DNA from: Rickettsia typhi | GTDB taxonomy: Bacteria; Pseudomonadota; Alphaproteobacteria; Rickettsiales; Rickettsiaceae | DNA: 64,000 bases | Reading direction: 5' to 3' | NCBI GenBank assembly: GCA_945865485.1 | Contig: CAMBEC010000009.1 | Span: forward strand, 1 to 64,000 | Shown: positions 34,001-42,406 of the stretch, one piece after another | Position numbering within the stretch: the stretch's first letter is position 1 | How the letters are laid out: every line of letters starts with the position of its first letter | The notes under the pieces: model-generated | Told to the model about the DNA's origin: nothing | Databases searched by the model: none | Seen by the model: the letters and a program-made list of their open reading frames with translations, nothing else | Translations under genes and position numbers: made by a program

Positions 34001-36224
34001 ATTATGGTTTCTATTGTCTATAATTTTATTAAATAATAACGCAGTATCTGGTGATAACATAGTGGATACAAGAATAAATCCGGTTCCTTTTTTTGTAGAT
34101 CGTGTAGATCAAACCAAAGAAATTTTGCAAAATCTCGAATTACATAAAATTGTTAGTTTAGTAGGTGTAACAAATGTCGGAAAAACTGAACTTGCTAGGC
34201 AATATGCTTTACTAAATCAAGATAAGTATGAATTAATATGGTTTTTTGATTCTAATGTAGATCTAAACGAACAGTTTGTTTCTTTAGCTAAAAAAATTAA
34301 TGAAACCAGTTTATTTAAGAATGATGATAAAATACCAGAAGATACTGCTAAAGCTCAAAAACAAACTATAAAATTTTTAACAGAAAGAAAAAATTGGTTA
34401 TTAGTATTTGATAATTTGGGATTATGGGAAAATGAGAAATTAAAAAAAATTATAAATTGGAATCATAATGGACACATTATCATATGTTCTCAGGATGCGA
34501 AAGATTTACCACAAAAAATATATATACATAAATTAGACAAAGAAAATGCTTTAATTCTTTTGCAAAAGATATTAGGAAATGAGTTAAAGAACAAAGATTT
34601 TTTAGAATCGTTAGTAGAAATATTTCAAGGATATCCTGGTCCAATAGTGCAAGGGGCTTTTTTATTAAAAGAACATAAATATCTTTCTATTGACGAATAT
34701 AAAAATATTTTATCCAAATCTTCTGACCCGGTAAAGACCCATATGAAACTTGTATTAAATTTATTAAGTGAAAATGATAAGAAATTATTACTTTCAATAG
34801 CAGTACTAAATAATCAAAATTTTTCTAAAAACCTACTCAATTTATTTTTTGATGATATAGATAGCATAGGTGAAGGATTATATAATCTTAACCGCTTCGG
34901 TTTAGTAAAAAATACTGAAAACGAAATTGGCATGAATTTATTTGAAATGCATGACGCAATAAAAGACGGAGTTTTACAAGATTTTACTGAGGAGCAAATT
35001 AATGAGGAAGTCACTAAGATAATTAGTAAGCTAAATTCTTTAATGTCTCAAGGAGTAACCAGCAGATATGAATTTATTACAAGTGATTCAACAATAAAAT
35101 CCAATTTAGAAATCTTACTAAATAAGGCAGAAAAATATAAAGTTGATATCTTTAAAATTCTTGAACTTAGAAAAAATCTTATTAATTATTATACAACTTC
35201 TCTAGACTATTACAACATAGAGAAAATGAAAGATTGGTTGGAGCAAAAAGAAAAAGATAAAGTATTCTCTACAAATCTGACCAATATGCAAAAGATAAAT
35301 TATAGTTGGTATTTAACTGATATAGGCATTTATGAGCACTTTGCTAAAGCTAAATTTGTCAGTTCTTTGTCATATCTTAATAAAGCGAAAAGCCTAATAG
35401 AGAATATTAAAGATATACCTGAACTCGAATCTACGATTTTATTTCAAACAGCTCAAACTCAAATTTATAGTGGAAATGCTATAAAAGCAGAACAAAATAT
35501 GGCTGAGGTGGATAATATCATAAGTAAATACCCAAAGGCTGATTTTGATATGGGGTTGTACTGGTTTTTACAAGCTAGAATTGCCTTAGCAAAAGGTGAG
35601 TATGATAAAGCTTTAAGTGCTATAGATAATAATATTAAAGCAGAATCGCATTTGCCTCAAGATACTTTTACTGAACCAACATACGTTGTTAAATCTGAGA
35701 TATTAAATTATGCAAAAGATTATCAAAATAGCTACAAGATTATCAAGAAGTTAGAGCAAAAAGAACGATCCAACAACAATACTGAACACGAAATATACGC
35801 TAGAATACTTACTCAACTATCTAGAGCAGAGTTGGGGTTAGAATTAATAGATGAAGCGTTAGATCATGCTACTAAGGCTTGTAATATTTTCCAAAAAGAA
35901 ATAGATAAGTACAATATTGTCTCGACCTTAAATCCAGAATTTGCTGCTGCTTTAGTTGCTAAAGGAGACGCTCTGTATAAAAGAAATGAATTTGATAGAT
36001 CATTAGAAGCTTATAACGAAGGGGAGGCTATTTATTTTAGAATATATGGAGATAATTTTCGTTACATGGATGACATTTCTTACCTAATGTCTCAAGGCTC
36101 TAAAGTGGCTTGTGTAAGTAAAAATGTTTTTTGGAAAAATCATTTTTACAATCAGTTAATTACTAACTTTGATAAAAAGCACTTTAGAGTCTTAGATACA
36201 GTAGGATTTTGCAATAAAAACTAA
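33957..36224 (+). CDS. STAND (NB-ARC-like) NTPase with signal peptide and TPR C terminus
   Basis: A 755-residue protein. Residues 1-33 look like a signal peptide or anchor (NKLWFLLSIILLNNNAVSG). The NTPase domain has Walker A GVTNVGKT at 70-77 and Walker B WLLVFDNLG with Asp152, the LV.DN form typical of NB-ARC. A winged-helix region follows (about 260-320), then TPR-like helices to the end. STAND proteins are normally cytosolic switches that oligomerise on ligand binding. An exported form would lack cytosolic ATP, so the N terminus is more likely a membrane anchor, or the true start is internal. The 44-bp overlap with the sensor gene indicates a joint operon. Confidence 0.72.
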   Translation: MRILGVLLTFIRKNKLWFLLSIILLNNNAVSGDNIVDTRINPVPFFVDRVDQTKEILQNLELHKIVSLVGVTNVGKTELARQYALLNQDKYELIWFFDSNVDLNEQFVSLAKKINETSLFKNDDKIPEDTAKAQKQTIKFLTERKNWLLVFDNLGLWENEKLKKIINWNHNGHIIICSQDAKDLPQKIYIHKLDKENALILLQKILGNELKNKDFLESLVEIFQGYPGPIVQGAFLLKEHKYLSIDEYKNILSKSSDPVKTHMKLVLNLLSENDKKLLLSIAVLNNQNFSKNLLNLFFDDIDSIGEGLYNLNRFGLVKNTENEIGMNLFEMHDAIKDGVLQDFTEEQINEEVTKIISKLNSLMSQGVTSRYEFITSDSTIKSNLEILLNKAEKYKVDIFKILELRKNLINYYTTSLDYYNIEKMKDWLEQKEKDKVFSTNLTNMQKINYSWYLTDIGIYEHFAKAKFVSSLSYLNKAKSLIENIKDIPELESTILFQTAQTQIYSGNAIKAEQNMAEVDNIISKYPKADFDMGLYWFLQARIALAKGEYDKALSAIDNNIKAESHLPQDTFTEPTYVVKSEILNYAKDYQNSYKIIKKLEQKERSNNNTEHEIYARILTQLSRAELGLELIDEALDHATKACNIFQKEIDKYNIVSTLNPEFAAALVAKGDALYKRNEFDRSLEAYNEGEAIYFRIYGDNFRYMDDISYLMSQGSKVACVSKNVFWKNHFYNQLITNFDKKHFRVLDTVGFCNKN

Positions 36225-36255
36225 TTTATACGAAAGGTGTTAGTTTGAAGCCGAA

Positions 36256-36289
36256 CAAAACCATCGGGAAAGAAAGGTTTTATTTTTTA
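36256..36289 (+). terminator. Terminator between convergent STAND and Xre genes
   Basis: AAAACC (36257-36262) pairs with GGTTTT (36276-36281), followed by ATTTTTTA. It lies 30 bp behind the stop of the STAND gene and overlaps the stop codon of the convergent xre gene. Read in the plus direction it has the usual hairpin and T-run form, though with an A/T-rich stem. Confidence 0.45.
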
Positions 36290-36711
36290 TCTACAGAATA
36301 ATATTTCATGATCGACCATTTCACAAATTGTCTATCAATATTTTTATTTCCAAGTTGTGTTGCATAAGAACACACTTCCTGAACTAATAAATTAAAAGCC
36401 GAATAGCTTACGTTAACATCTGAAGGGAGAAGCTCTAATTCTTCAATTATTAGAACATAGGCTTCAGCCAATAAAGAATAGTCTTTTATGTACTCTTCTT
36501 CATTATAATCTTCTAAAAGCTCTTTGTAATCTACGTTTAACGTATGAGCAACTTGTCTAACAAGCTGAGCTGAAGGATTTGTATTTCTTCCCCGAATTAA
36601 TTCATAGATATTTCGATTAGTCCCAGCTTTTTTTTCTAACTCCGGCAAGCTCCAATCCCTTTCATCTAAGATTCTGATGATATTTCTTTTTATTATCTCG
36701 GCTGACATCAA
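36280..36711 (-). CDS. Xre-family repressor with C-terminal domain (right flank)
   Basis: A 143-residue protein; the second Met may be the start. The HTH spans residues about 8-68 (WSLPELEKKAGTNRNIYELI and NPSAQLVRQVAHTLNV). The helical C-terminal domain ends with NKNIDRQFVKWSI, resembling the paralog at 31887 (the NK.ID..F..W pattern). It is divergent from the rep gene that starts the tra region and is the obvious candidate to control the promoter at 36774-36810. Confidence 0.85.
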   Translation of the reverse strand: MMSAEIIKRNIIRILDERDWSLPELEKKAGTNRNIYELIRGRNTNPSAQLVRQVAHTLNVDYKELLEDYNEEEYIKDYSLLAEAYVLIIEELELLPSDVNVSYSAFNLLVQEVCSYATQLGNKNIDRQFVKWSIMKYYSVDKK

Positions 36712-36773
36712 CCTTCTACCTTTTTCAAACTACACTTCTAATAACCATGAAACACTTTCTATTTTATATAGAA

Positions 36774-36810
36774 AATACGTATTGACAACATTAATATATA
36801 AAAGTACTAT
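36774..36810 (+). promoter_or_regulatory. Promoter of the rep/tra region with overlapping palindrome
   Basis: TTGACA (36782-36787) and TACTAT (36805-36810) are separated by 17 bp. The perfect 10-bp palindrome AATACGTATT (36774-36783) overlaps the first two bases of the -35. A repressor bound there, such as the divergent Xre protein, would block transcription towards rep and the conjugation genes. Confidence 0.5.
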
Positions 36811-36922
36811 ATCCTCAGTATTAGATGATATATACGCACTTGATCTAATTGAGCAAGTATCTACTTGAGTTAGCAAACTTAAAAAGATACACGCTGGTAA
36901 AACAATGAAGCAAAGCAAAAAA

Positions 36923-36967
36923 ACCACCATACGTGTCCATGTCGTCAAACTAAGCACGTAAGGTGGT
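36923..36967 (+). repeat. 13-bp near-perfect inverted repeat in the rep leader
   Basis: ACCACCATACGTG (36923-36935) and CACGTAAGGTGGT (36955-36967) match at 12 of 13 positions around a 19-nt loop. It lies between the promoter and the rep start at 37017, so it would be a stable hairpin in the leader RNA. No T-run follows, so it is not a simple terminator. It could be a regulatory leader, an origin element or a nick-region hairpin. Confidence 0.5.
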
Positions 36968-37016
36968 CCACAACCAATGCAGTTAATGAGGTTATCAAAA
37001 ACCACATGGAGGTAAA

Positions 37017-38492
37017 ATGAGTATATCAAAGAAATTGCCTGTGGGCAATATTATTACTAATATGCGTAATAATACGGTCAACCTAGGTTCTGGCAACATA
37101 GTACCGCATTGGTGGTACAAAGCAATTAAAGCTGACAGCGGTAAGCCGGATCTGGTGGCGATTGCTATATTATCTGAATTGTGGTTTTTACACCGCAAAC
37201 AGGGTGGTGCTGAATTTAATGAAGGCTATGCTTATTTCGAACGTAAGTTTGAATTCACTCGTGCTCAGCTGCAAGAAGCTACTCTAAGGCTACATTCTGC
37301 TGATATAGCTGTTCGTTCGTTTAGAACCGTCGTAGTGCATGGGCGCAACTTTCCTAATGAGCTGCATCTCAAAATTAATTTACCGAAATTATTGAGCTTG
37401 AAAGCACAATACGTTGTTGTTAAAAATAACGATGAAGGTTCATCTGATGAAGATGAGGGTGATTTTTTTGATAATGAGGTATTAGGAAATTCCATTCCTA
37501 GTACTTCAGAAAAACACCTGGATCATATAAGTAATAGAAAGATATCTTTAAGAAAAAATAGATCTATTGAATCTACTGAATCTAGTTTTTTTAAGAATAG
37601 TTTTTTAGGTTTAGCTAGAGAGAAAGCTGACTTGGCTTCTTTTTATCCGTTAGTTCAATCGGACATTGCTCTTTTGCGACGAGTTTCAGGTAGGGATTTT
37701 ACAATCACTGCCGTAAATGAAATTTTGCTTAAACTTAGCAAAAGACATACCGAGCATCGCTTTCCTAGCAAAGAAGCTTTCATGAGCTATATGGGCAAGG
37801 TGCTCTGTTATGAAATGCGTGATGCAGTGCAGATATCTTCGGTGGACTTTAAGCTTAACTGCAATAGAGATCAGGTGGAAGTTGCTCAAGCCCTTTATTT
37901 AGAAGAAGTTGAGTATAGTAGAGATACTTCTCTTATCGCACAACTACGTCGCAAATTTGCAGCGGTACTTGCACCAAAAACTGCCTATCAGTTTTTAAAG
38001 GCGGCAAAGATTCAGGATTGGAGTATTGATAGCCAATCTTCCAATCAGAGCTTTGTTATTGAATTATCACATGAACTGGATCTTAGTGATTTGCAGCAGC
38101 AAATGATCTTGGAACAAGTAAGGGCGATGTTTGGCAATCATATACATGAGATAGATCTGGTTATTGCAAATAGTGCAAGTAGATCCCTCAACGCTAATCA
38201 ATATTCTATTAAATCAAACACTGTTGATCATAGAGCAATAGAACCGACCCACGATTTAAGCATCTGGGGCAAGATAAGATCAATGCTAGTTTCATATTAT
38301 GGTGAAGATGGCAAAGCAATAGACACCAACTGGTTTAGTAAGCTCGAGCCGGAAATCAATGACGATAATAGAAGCATTATTCTTCGTGCTCCCAGTGATT
38401 TTATCAAGGACTGGGTACAATCCAAATATAGCGCGCTGATTGAGAAGTTATGCCAAGGGCAGAACTATAATTTAATCGGTGTGTCTTGTTGA
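37017..38492 (+). CDS. RAGE-type replication protein with C-terminal DnaA_N domain
   Basis: A 491-residue paralog of the protein at 25155, with the same plan. The N terminus holds SGNIVPHWWYKAI and the winged-helix-like region, followed by an acidic linker. A central segment contains SGRDFTITAVNEILLKLSKR, matching SGRDFSLNAMNEIL in the other copy. The C-terminal DnaA domain I-like part has IWGKIRSMLVSYYG, IDTNWFSKLEPE and FIKDWVQSKYSALI. The ATG has GGAGG at good spacing. It stands at the head of the conjugation genes and probably replicates or maintains the element. Sequence divergence from the first copy suggests separate origins. Confidence 0.83.
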   Translation: MSISKKLPVGNIITNMRNNTVNLGSGNIVPHWWYKAIKADSGKPDLVAIAILSELWFLHRKQGGAEFNEGYAYFERKFEFTRAQLQEATLRLHSADIAVRSFRTVVVHGRNFPNELHLKINLPKLLSLKAQYVVVKNNDEGSSDEDEGDFFDNEVLGNSIPSTSEKHLDHISNRKISLRKNRSIESTESSFFKNSFLGLAREKADLASFYPLVQSDIALLRRVSGRDFTITAVNEILLKLSKRHTEHRFPSKEAFMSYMGKVLCYEMRDAVQISSVDFKLNCNRDQVEVAQALYLEEVEYSRDTSLIAQLRRKFAAVLAPKTAYQFLKAAKIQDWSIDSQSSNQSFVIELSHELDLSDLQQQMILEQVRAMFGNHIHEIDLVIANSASRSLNANQYSIKSNTVDHRAIEPTHDLSIWGKIRSMLVSYYGEDGKAIDTNWFSKLEPEINDDNRSIILRAPSDFIKDWVQSKYSALIEKLCQGQNYNLIGVSC

Positions 38493-38530
38493 AAATTAAT
38501 CTAGGAAAGGTGTAAAAATTAGAGGAACTT

Positions 38531-38728
38531 ATGACCAATAAAAAAGACGAGTACAAAGTAATAGAATGGCAACAAAGCTCATTACTGGAAAACGCTACTA
38601 CAATAATAAGGAATGCACAATTTAGCATCCATAGAATTGAGCTAAACAACGAGGAGAGTGTCTACCTGGTGCCTGAAGCATTTTATAAGGCAGCTATTGC
38701 TGCGCTTAAAAAGGAGCAGGGCAAATGA
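38531..38728 (+). CDS. Small conserved-looking protein upstream of the autotransporter
   Basis: A 65-residue soluble protein (KDEYKVIEWQQSSLLENATT, then FSIHRIELNNEESVYLVPEA) with a GAGG site and a 4-bp ATGA overlap with the next gene, so translation is coupled. The alternating pattern suggests a small alpha/beta domain. I do not recognise the family. A role as regulator or chaperone for the autotransporter is only suggested by position. Confidence 0.6.
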   Translation: MTNKKDEYKVIEWQQSSLLENATTIIRNAQFSIHRIELNNEESVYLVPEAFYKAAIAALKKEQGK

Positions 38729-40344
38729 GAATTAAATTACCACAAATGATGCTTAAACTTGGTACAGCTATGGCTCTGTGCATGTTTAGCACTAGCTCAC
38801 TCGCTATACCAAACCCTGCTAATTTAATCCAAAGCGGTTATTGGTATGGGGATGATGACATTAGAGCGGTAATCAAAAGTAGGGTAGGAGATAGTGCTTA
38901 TATTGCTCCTGCCTTGCCATTTGAGAGCAGAGAATTAGTTAGTGATATTGTCCGCAGCTCAGTAGCAGAGTCTAGAGCTACGGGTAGCGCACTGATACCA
39001 ATTAACTTTGGTAATAGCCATTGGGCGGCTCTAGCGATTAAAGCTACTGATGATGGTCGTATCCACGTTATCTACAATGATTCTTTTGGCAGCGCAATTG
39101 CCTCAACAAGTAATGGCGCGTTGGTAGCTCAAATCTTAACAGAGATTGACCCAACTATTGAGTTGATTGATCTACAAGTTCGCCAACAAAGTGACGGTAG
39201 TAGTTGTGGTGCTTTTACGGCCGAGAACCTAATTACTATTGGCACGCTTGATATTAGCAACATGAGCGTAGAAGAATTGCGCAATGTCTTGCGCCAAATT
39301 AATGATGCTACTGCCATTCGGGCGTTGCATTTTCGTAAGTTAATGGGAGATACATCAATTGTAGATGTTATTGCCTTAAAGCCAAAAGCTGAAATGACTA
39401 TGGCGCAAATAGATTCCCATAACAAACAGCTGGTAGCCGGTCTTAATAATATTAGTTCCCTCACCTACGATAGATTGAGCCATTTAAATAGAATGTCAGT
39501 TAGTGGTTTTGCATCCGGGGATGATTCTTTAGATCATGGTGTATGGGTAAAGGGATTTTTGGGCAAGCAAACCGACAAACAAAAGTCAGCTAACTCTATT
39601 GTTGATAGTAAGGTGAATTTACGTGGTGTGATTATTGGTGTTGATACTAAACTTGATGAGGATAGTACAATTGGTATTGCGCTTAGTCACACTGATTCTA
39701 AAGGCAAGAACTCAATTGTAAATACGACAATTAATACGACTAATATTAGCAATAATATTTTCAGTTTATATGGCAGTAACGCCCTTGATGACGATCTAAT
39801 CATTAGCGGCAATATTTCCTATGGTATGGCGCAAATTAAAATCGATTCTACCTCAATCAATGCCGGCAAAGCAAAAAGAAAAGCTACTCTTTTGGGAGGG
39901 GCATTATCTGCTAACTATAATCTATATTCAAGTGAATATTTAATGATTAGCCCCAAAATTGGTGGGTCATACAACCAGCTAGATTTAAAATCCTATAATG
40001 ATGGCTCGATTAAAATCAACAAAACCAAGCAGCAAGAATTTAATCTAATGACTGGCTTGGTAACAACTGGCTTCATAGAATTAAGCAGTTTAACGCTAAT
40101 GCCGGAAGTGAGTGTTGACTATAGCCACGGCATATGGCGCAAAGGCAATAAACAAACAATATCTAATCAGCTTAATCAAACAATCATTAGCCAAAAAACC
40201 AACAACTCACAAGGAGTATTGCGTCTTGGGACCGGTTTAACTATTGCGTCTGATGTGTTTGAAATTGGCGTGGGATATGAGCGTAGTTGGCAAGGTAAAA
40301 GCAGGAGGTATATGGGTTTTGCCAAAGTAAGGGTGAATTTCTAA
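38725..40344 (+). CDS. Autotransporter with CE-clan (Ulp1-like) cysteine protease passenger
   Basis: A 539-residue protein. Residues 1-27 form a signal peptide (cut after SLA). The passenger has the order of a CE-clan protease: His99-Trp in NFGNSHWAALAI, Asp119 in VIYNDSFG, Gln155 in VRQQSDG and Cys161 in SSCGAFTAEN. About residues 270-539 form an autotransporter beta-barrel of alternating strands ending in RVNF, with the C-terminal Phe used for outer-membrane insertion. CE proteases remove ubiquitin, SUMO or NEDD8 in eukaryotic cells, or act as acetyltransferases. A rickettsial surface enzyme of this type would act on host proteins. It lies inside the conjugation region between rep and the pilin gene. 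Confidence 0.82.
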   Translation: MRIKLPQMMLKLGTAMALCMFSTSSLAIPNPANLIQSGYWYGDDDIRAVIKSRVGDSAYIAPALPFESRELVSDIVRSSVAESRATGSALIPINFGNSHWAALAIKATDDGRIHVIYNDSFGSAIASTSNGALVAQILTEIDPTIELIDLQVRQQSDGSSCGAFTAENLITIGTLDISNMSVEELRNVLRQINDATAIRALHFRKLMGDTSIVDVIALKPKAEMTMAQIDSHNKQLVAGLNNISSLTYDRLSHLNRMSVSGFASGDDSLDHGVWVKGFLGKQTDKQKSANSIVDSKVNLRGVIIGVDTKLDEDSTIGIALSHTDSKGKNSIVNTTINTTNISNNIFSLYGSNALDDDLIISGNISYGMAQIKIDSTSINAGKAKRKATLLGGALSANYNLYSSEYLMISPKIGGSYNQLDLKSYNDGSIKINKTKQQEFNLMTGLVTTGFIELSSLTLMPEVSVDYSHGIWRKGNKQTISNQLNQTIISQKTNNSQGVLRLGTGLTIASDVFEIGVGYERSWQGKSRRYMGFAKVRVNF

Positions 40345-40379
40345 TTTAAACAACAATAACAACAAATGAGGAAAACAAA

Positions 40380-40697
40380 ATGAGTAACTTAACGGACAAA
40401 AAACTAACTACAAAAAAACTTATTAAAGGATTGGCTTTAGCTTCTATGGCAATGACTGGAGGAATGCTCTTTGCTGAAATTGCCTGGGCTAAGTTTGATA
40501 TCGATGCAGGAGTTGCCGCAGCTGCTAATCCGATTATTGCCGGTATAGAGGCTCATTGGGGAAAGGGGGTGATTATGACTTCGGGGGCGGCGGCATTATT
40601 TGGTGAGGGAGATGGTCGTCAAAGAGCAATAAGAGCGGGAATGACTGCTGGTGCAGCCGGTGCAGTGATTTTAGGTATGATTGCAATGTTGAAATAG
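40380..40697 (+). CDS. traA: F-type pilin TraA
   Basis: A 105-residue prepilin with a long leader of about 37 residues (cut after AWA) and a mature part of about 68 residues. The mature part has two hydrophobic segments separated by a charged loop (GEGDGRQRAIRAG), the layout of F pilin. It precedes traL with a spacing of 8 bp, the normal F order. A GAGG site lies upstream of the ATG. It would be cut, inserted in the inner membrane and assembled into the conjugative pilus. Confidence 0.85.
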   Translation: MSNLTDKKLTTKKLIKGLALASMAMTGGMLFAEIAWAKFDIDAGVAAAANPIIAGIEAHWGKGVIMTSGAAALFGEGDGRQRAIRAGMTAGAAGAVILGMIAMLK

Positions 40698-40705
40698 TAG
40701 AAGAA

Positions 40706-40990
40706 ATGAAAAAACGTACTTTTATTCCCTGTTTGAATAAACAACGAAAATTATACAATTTTAGCATTGGCTCTTTAATTGGCTGCGGAGTTGGTCTAGT
40801 GCTGGTTGGCTTAAGCAAAGGAGTGATTTTGGGTCTTGGAGCTGGTGGAATAGGTTTTGCCTTAGGCAATTGGATTTCTAATTCAATGTATAATGGTGGT
40901 TTTCAGAGGTTTTTATACTGGAATTTGCCTTATGCCAAGGATTGGATTAGTCGCAATATCCCTGAATCGTCAGAGAAAGAAGAGTTGTAG
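40706..40990 (+). CDS. traL: TraL, pilus assembly membrane protein
   Basis: A 94-residue protein (F TraL has 91) with two transmembrane segments (IGSLIGCGVGLVLVGL and VILGLGAGGIGFALG) and a C-terminal GGFQRFLYW.LP motif typical of TraL. It is located at the cytoplasmic membrane and needed for assembly of the pilus. It lies between traA and traE, as expected. A gap of about 80 bp before traE contains a short repeat also found before traG. Confidence 0.88.
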   Translation: MKKRTFIPCLNKQRKLYNFSIGSLIGCGVGLVLVGLSKGVILGLGAGGIGFALGNWISNSMYNGGFQRFLYWNLPYAKDWISRNIPESSEKEEL

Positions 40991-41008
40991 GGCTAGTTAG
41001 AAGAAAAA

Positions 41009-41020
41009 CATATAGACATA
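41009..41020 (+). repeat. CATATAGACATA repeat upstream of traE
   Basis: The same 12 bases occur at 59475-59486 upstream of traG. Both are in the only two larger gaps (about 80 bp) of the core transfer genes, each followed by an AT-rich stretch and a purine-rich ribosome-binding region. It may be a processing or regulatory signal shared by the two sub-operons. Confidence 0.35.
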
Positions 41021-41070
41021 CAATCATACAAATAAATAGAGAAGAGAAACACAGAAGGGAAATAAAGAAA

Positions 41071-41646
41071 ATGCAATTAAATGTAATGAGTCAAAATATA
41101 GAAACCGTGGCCAGGCAACGTAATGTCTTTATAGTGCTCTGTGCTTTATCTCTGGCTAGCCTAATACTTGTTAGTCTTAAGTTACTTAGTGTTTCTGAGA
41201 GAACAATCCTTGTGCCAGGGCTGCAGCAAGAAGCTTGGACAACTGATCAGAATGTTTCATCAAGTTATTTGGAAGAAAATGCTGCGATGTATTTGCCTTT
41301 ATTACTTGATTTGGACACTACATCGATTGCGTGGAAAAGAGATAGAGTCTTAGCACATGTTGCAACGACTGATCTAGCTGGATTAAAGCTGCTCGGAGAA
41401 TATTTCGCTAATGCCAAGGAGCAATATGAGCATTTCGCTCTTAGTACTCATTTTGCTTTAAAAAAATTAGAGACAGATGCTTCTGCTTTAACAGTTAGAG
41501 CGTTTGGTCAGCTGGTTAGTAGGTTTGGCAATAGGGGCTTTGAGAGCGAGCCTGCGATTTACCAATTATCGTTTGAATGGGTGTCTGGAAGATTGCTTTT
41601 GAAAGAGTTTGTTAAATTGTCAAAAGAGGATGTTGAGAATGAATAA
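41071..41646 (+). CDS. traE: TraE, inner-membrane component of the F-type T4SS
   Basis: A 191-residue protein (F TraE 188) with a single transmembrane helix near residues 17-38 and a periplasmic domain with the family's pattern: ERTILVPG near residue 45, then SYLEENAAMYLPLLLDL. It corresponds to VirB5/VirB8-like parts of the channel and pilus assembly. It ends within the start of traK (8-bp overlap), showing tight coupling. Confidence 0.9.
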   Translation: MQLNVMSQNIETVARQRNVFIVLCALSLASLILVSLKLLSVSERTILVPGLQQEAWTTDQNVSSSYLEENAAMYLPLLLDLDTTSIAWKRDRVLAHVATTDLAGLKLLGEYFANAKEQYEHFALSTHFALKKLETDASALTVRAFGQLVSRFGNRGFESEPAIYQLSFEWVSGRLLLKEFVKLSKEDVENE

Positions 41647-42406
41647 GATGAAAATGAGTAGAAGCAAACTTGTGCCAATATATGCGGTGTTAATGCCAAT
41701 ATTGCTCTTAAGCAGTAGTAGTTATGGAGCAAACTTGGGAGCTGATTACGCCAAAAAAGAAGAGTTATATATTGAATATAAACAACCTGCTCAGCTGACC
41801 ATTAGTTCAACCGGTATTAACCGTATTAGCATAGTCCCATTTATTGCCACCACTATTTGGGGAGACTCTGCCGAGTATAGTGCATTGCTATCCCATAATG
41901 GTAGTGAGTTGTTCCTAACCTCAAAGCTTGAGGCCGGTAAAAGCTTTGCCCTAGCGGTTCAATTAGCAGGGGGCAGAGTTATTGATCTATTACTGCATAC
42001 AGTAGAAACGGATAGGCCAAAAATAATACGCCTTGATTTGGAAAATGAAAGCTTAGCAAAGCGTGAAGATGCCTTAGAAATCAAACAATTACTAAATGCC
42101 ATGATGAGCAAAGAAAAGGGAAAATATTATGTCTTGCAAAGTAAAAAAGCGGTGAAGGTTAATGCTGTGGGCAATGAAAGCTTTGCTTCTTTAAATGCTG
42201 AGCAGAATATGGTTTATCGTTTTGGGAATTTGGTCGGTGTGGTCTTGATGCTCAAGAACAAAGGCAAAAAAGAGGTTTCAATTGATGCAAAGAGTTTGTC
42301 TAAGGTGTTTAAAGGCGTTTTGGCAGTTTCGCTGCACAATCAGCTCTTAAAAAGTAGCGGTAGTATGGAGGCATTTTTAGTGTTAAGGAAGGAGTTAGAG
42401 TCATGA
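41639..42406 (+). CDS. traK: TraK, VirB9-like outer-membrane complex protein
   Basis: From the ATG at 41639, which overlaps traE by 8 bp, the protein has 255 residues. The frame extends 10 codons further upstream, but that start would lie deep in traE. It has a signal peptide (cut after SSYG) and the TraK beta-rich region (INRISIVPF, LFLTSKLEAGKSFALAVQL). TraK is the VirB9/secretin-like ring protein that joins lipoprotein TraV and inner-membrane TraB. It overlaps traB by 4 bp (ATGA). Confidence 0.9.
   Translation: MNKMKMSRSKLVPIYAVLMPILLLSSSSYGANLGADYAKKEELYIEYKQPAQLTISSTGINRISIVPFIATTIWGDSAEYSALLSHNGSELFLTSKLEAGKSFALAVQLAGGRVIDLLLHTVETDRPKIIRLDLENESLAKREDALEIKQLLNAMMSKEKGKYYVLQSKKAVKVNAVGNESFASLNAEQNMVYRFGNLVGVVLMLKNKGKKEVSIDAKSLSKVFKGVLAVSLHNQLLKSSGSMEAFLVLRKELES

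Noticed and set aside
36730-37029. Minus-strand 99-residue frame with hydrophobic segments upstream of xre
   Set aside because: It covers the promoter and hairpin leader of the rep gene and runs into the rep start; no ribosome-binding site or family pattern supports it.
40573-40869. Minus-strand proline-rich frame across traA and traL
   Set aside because: Its Pro/Lys content is the complement of Gly-rich membrane segments of traA and traL; there is no independent evidence for it.
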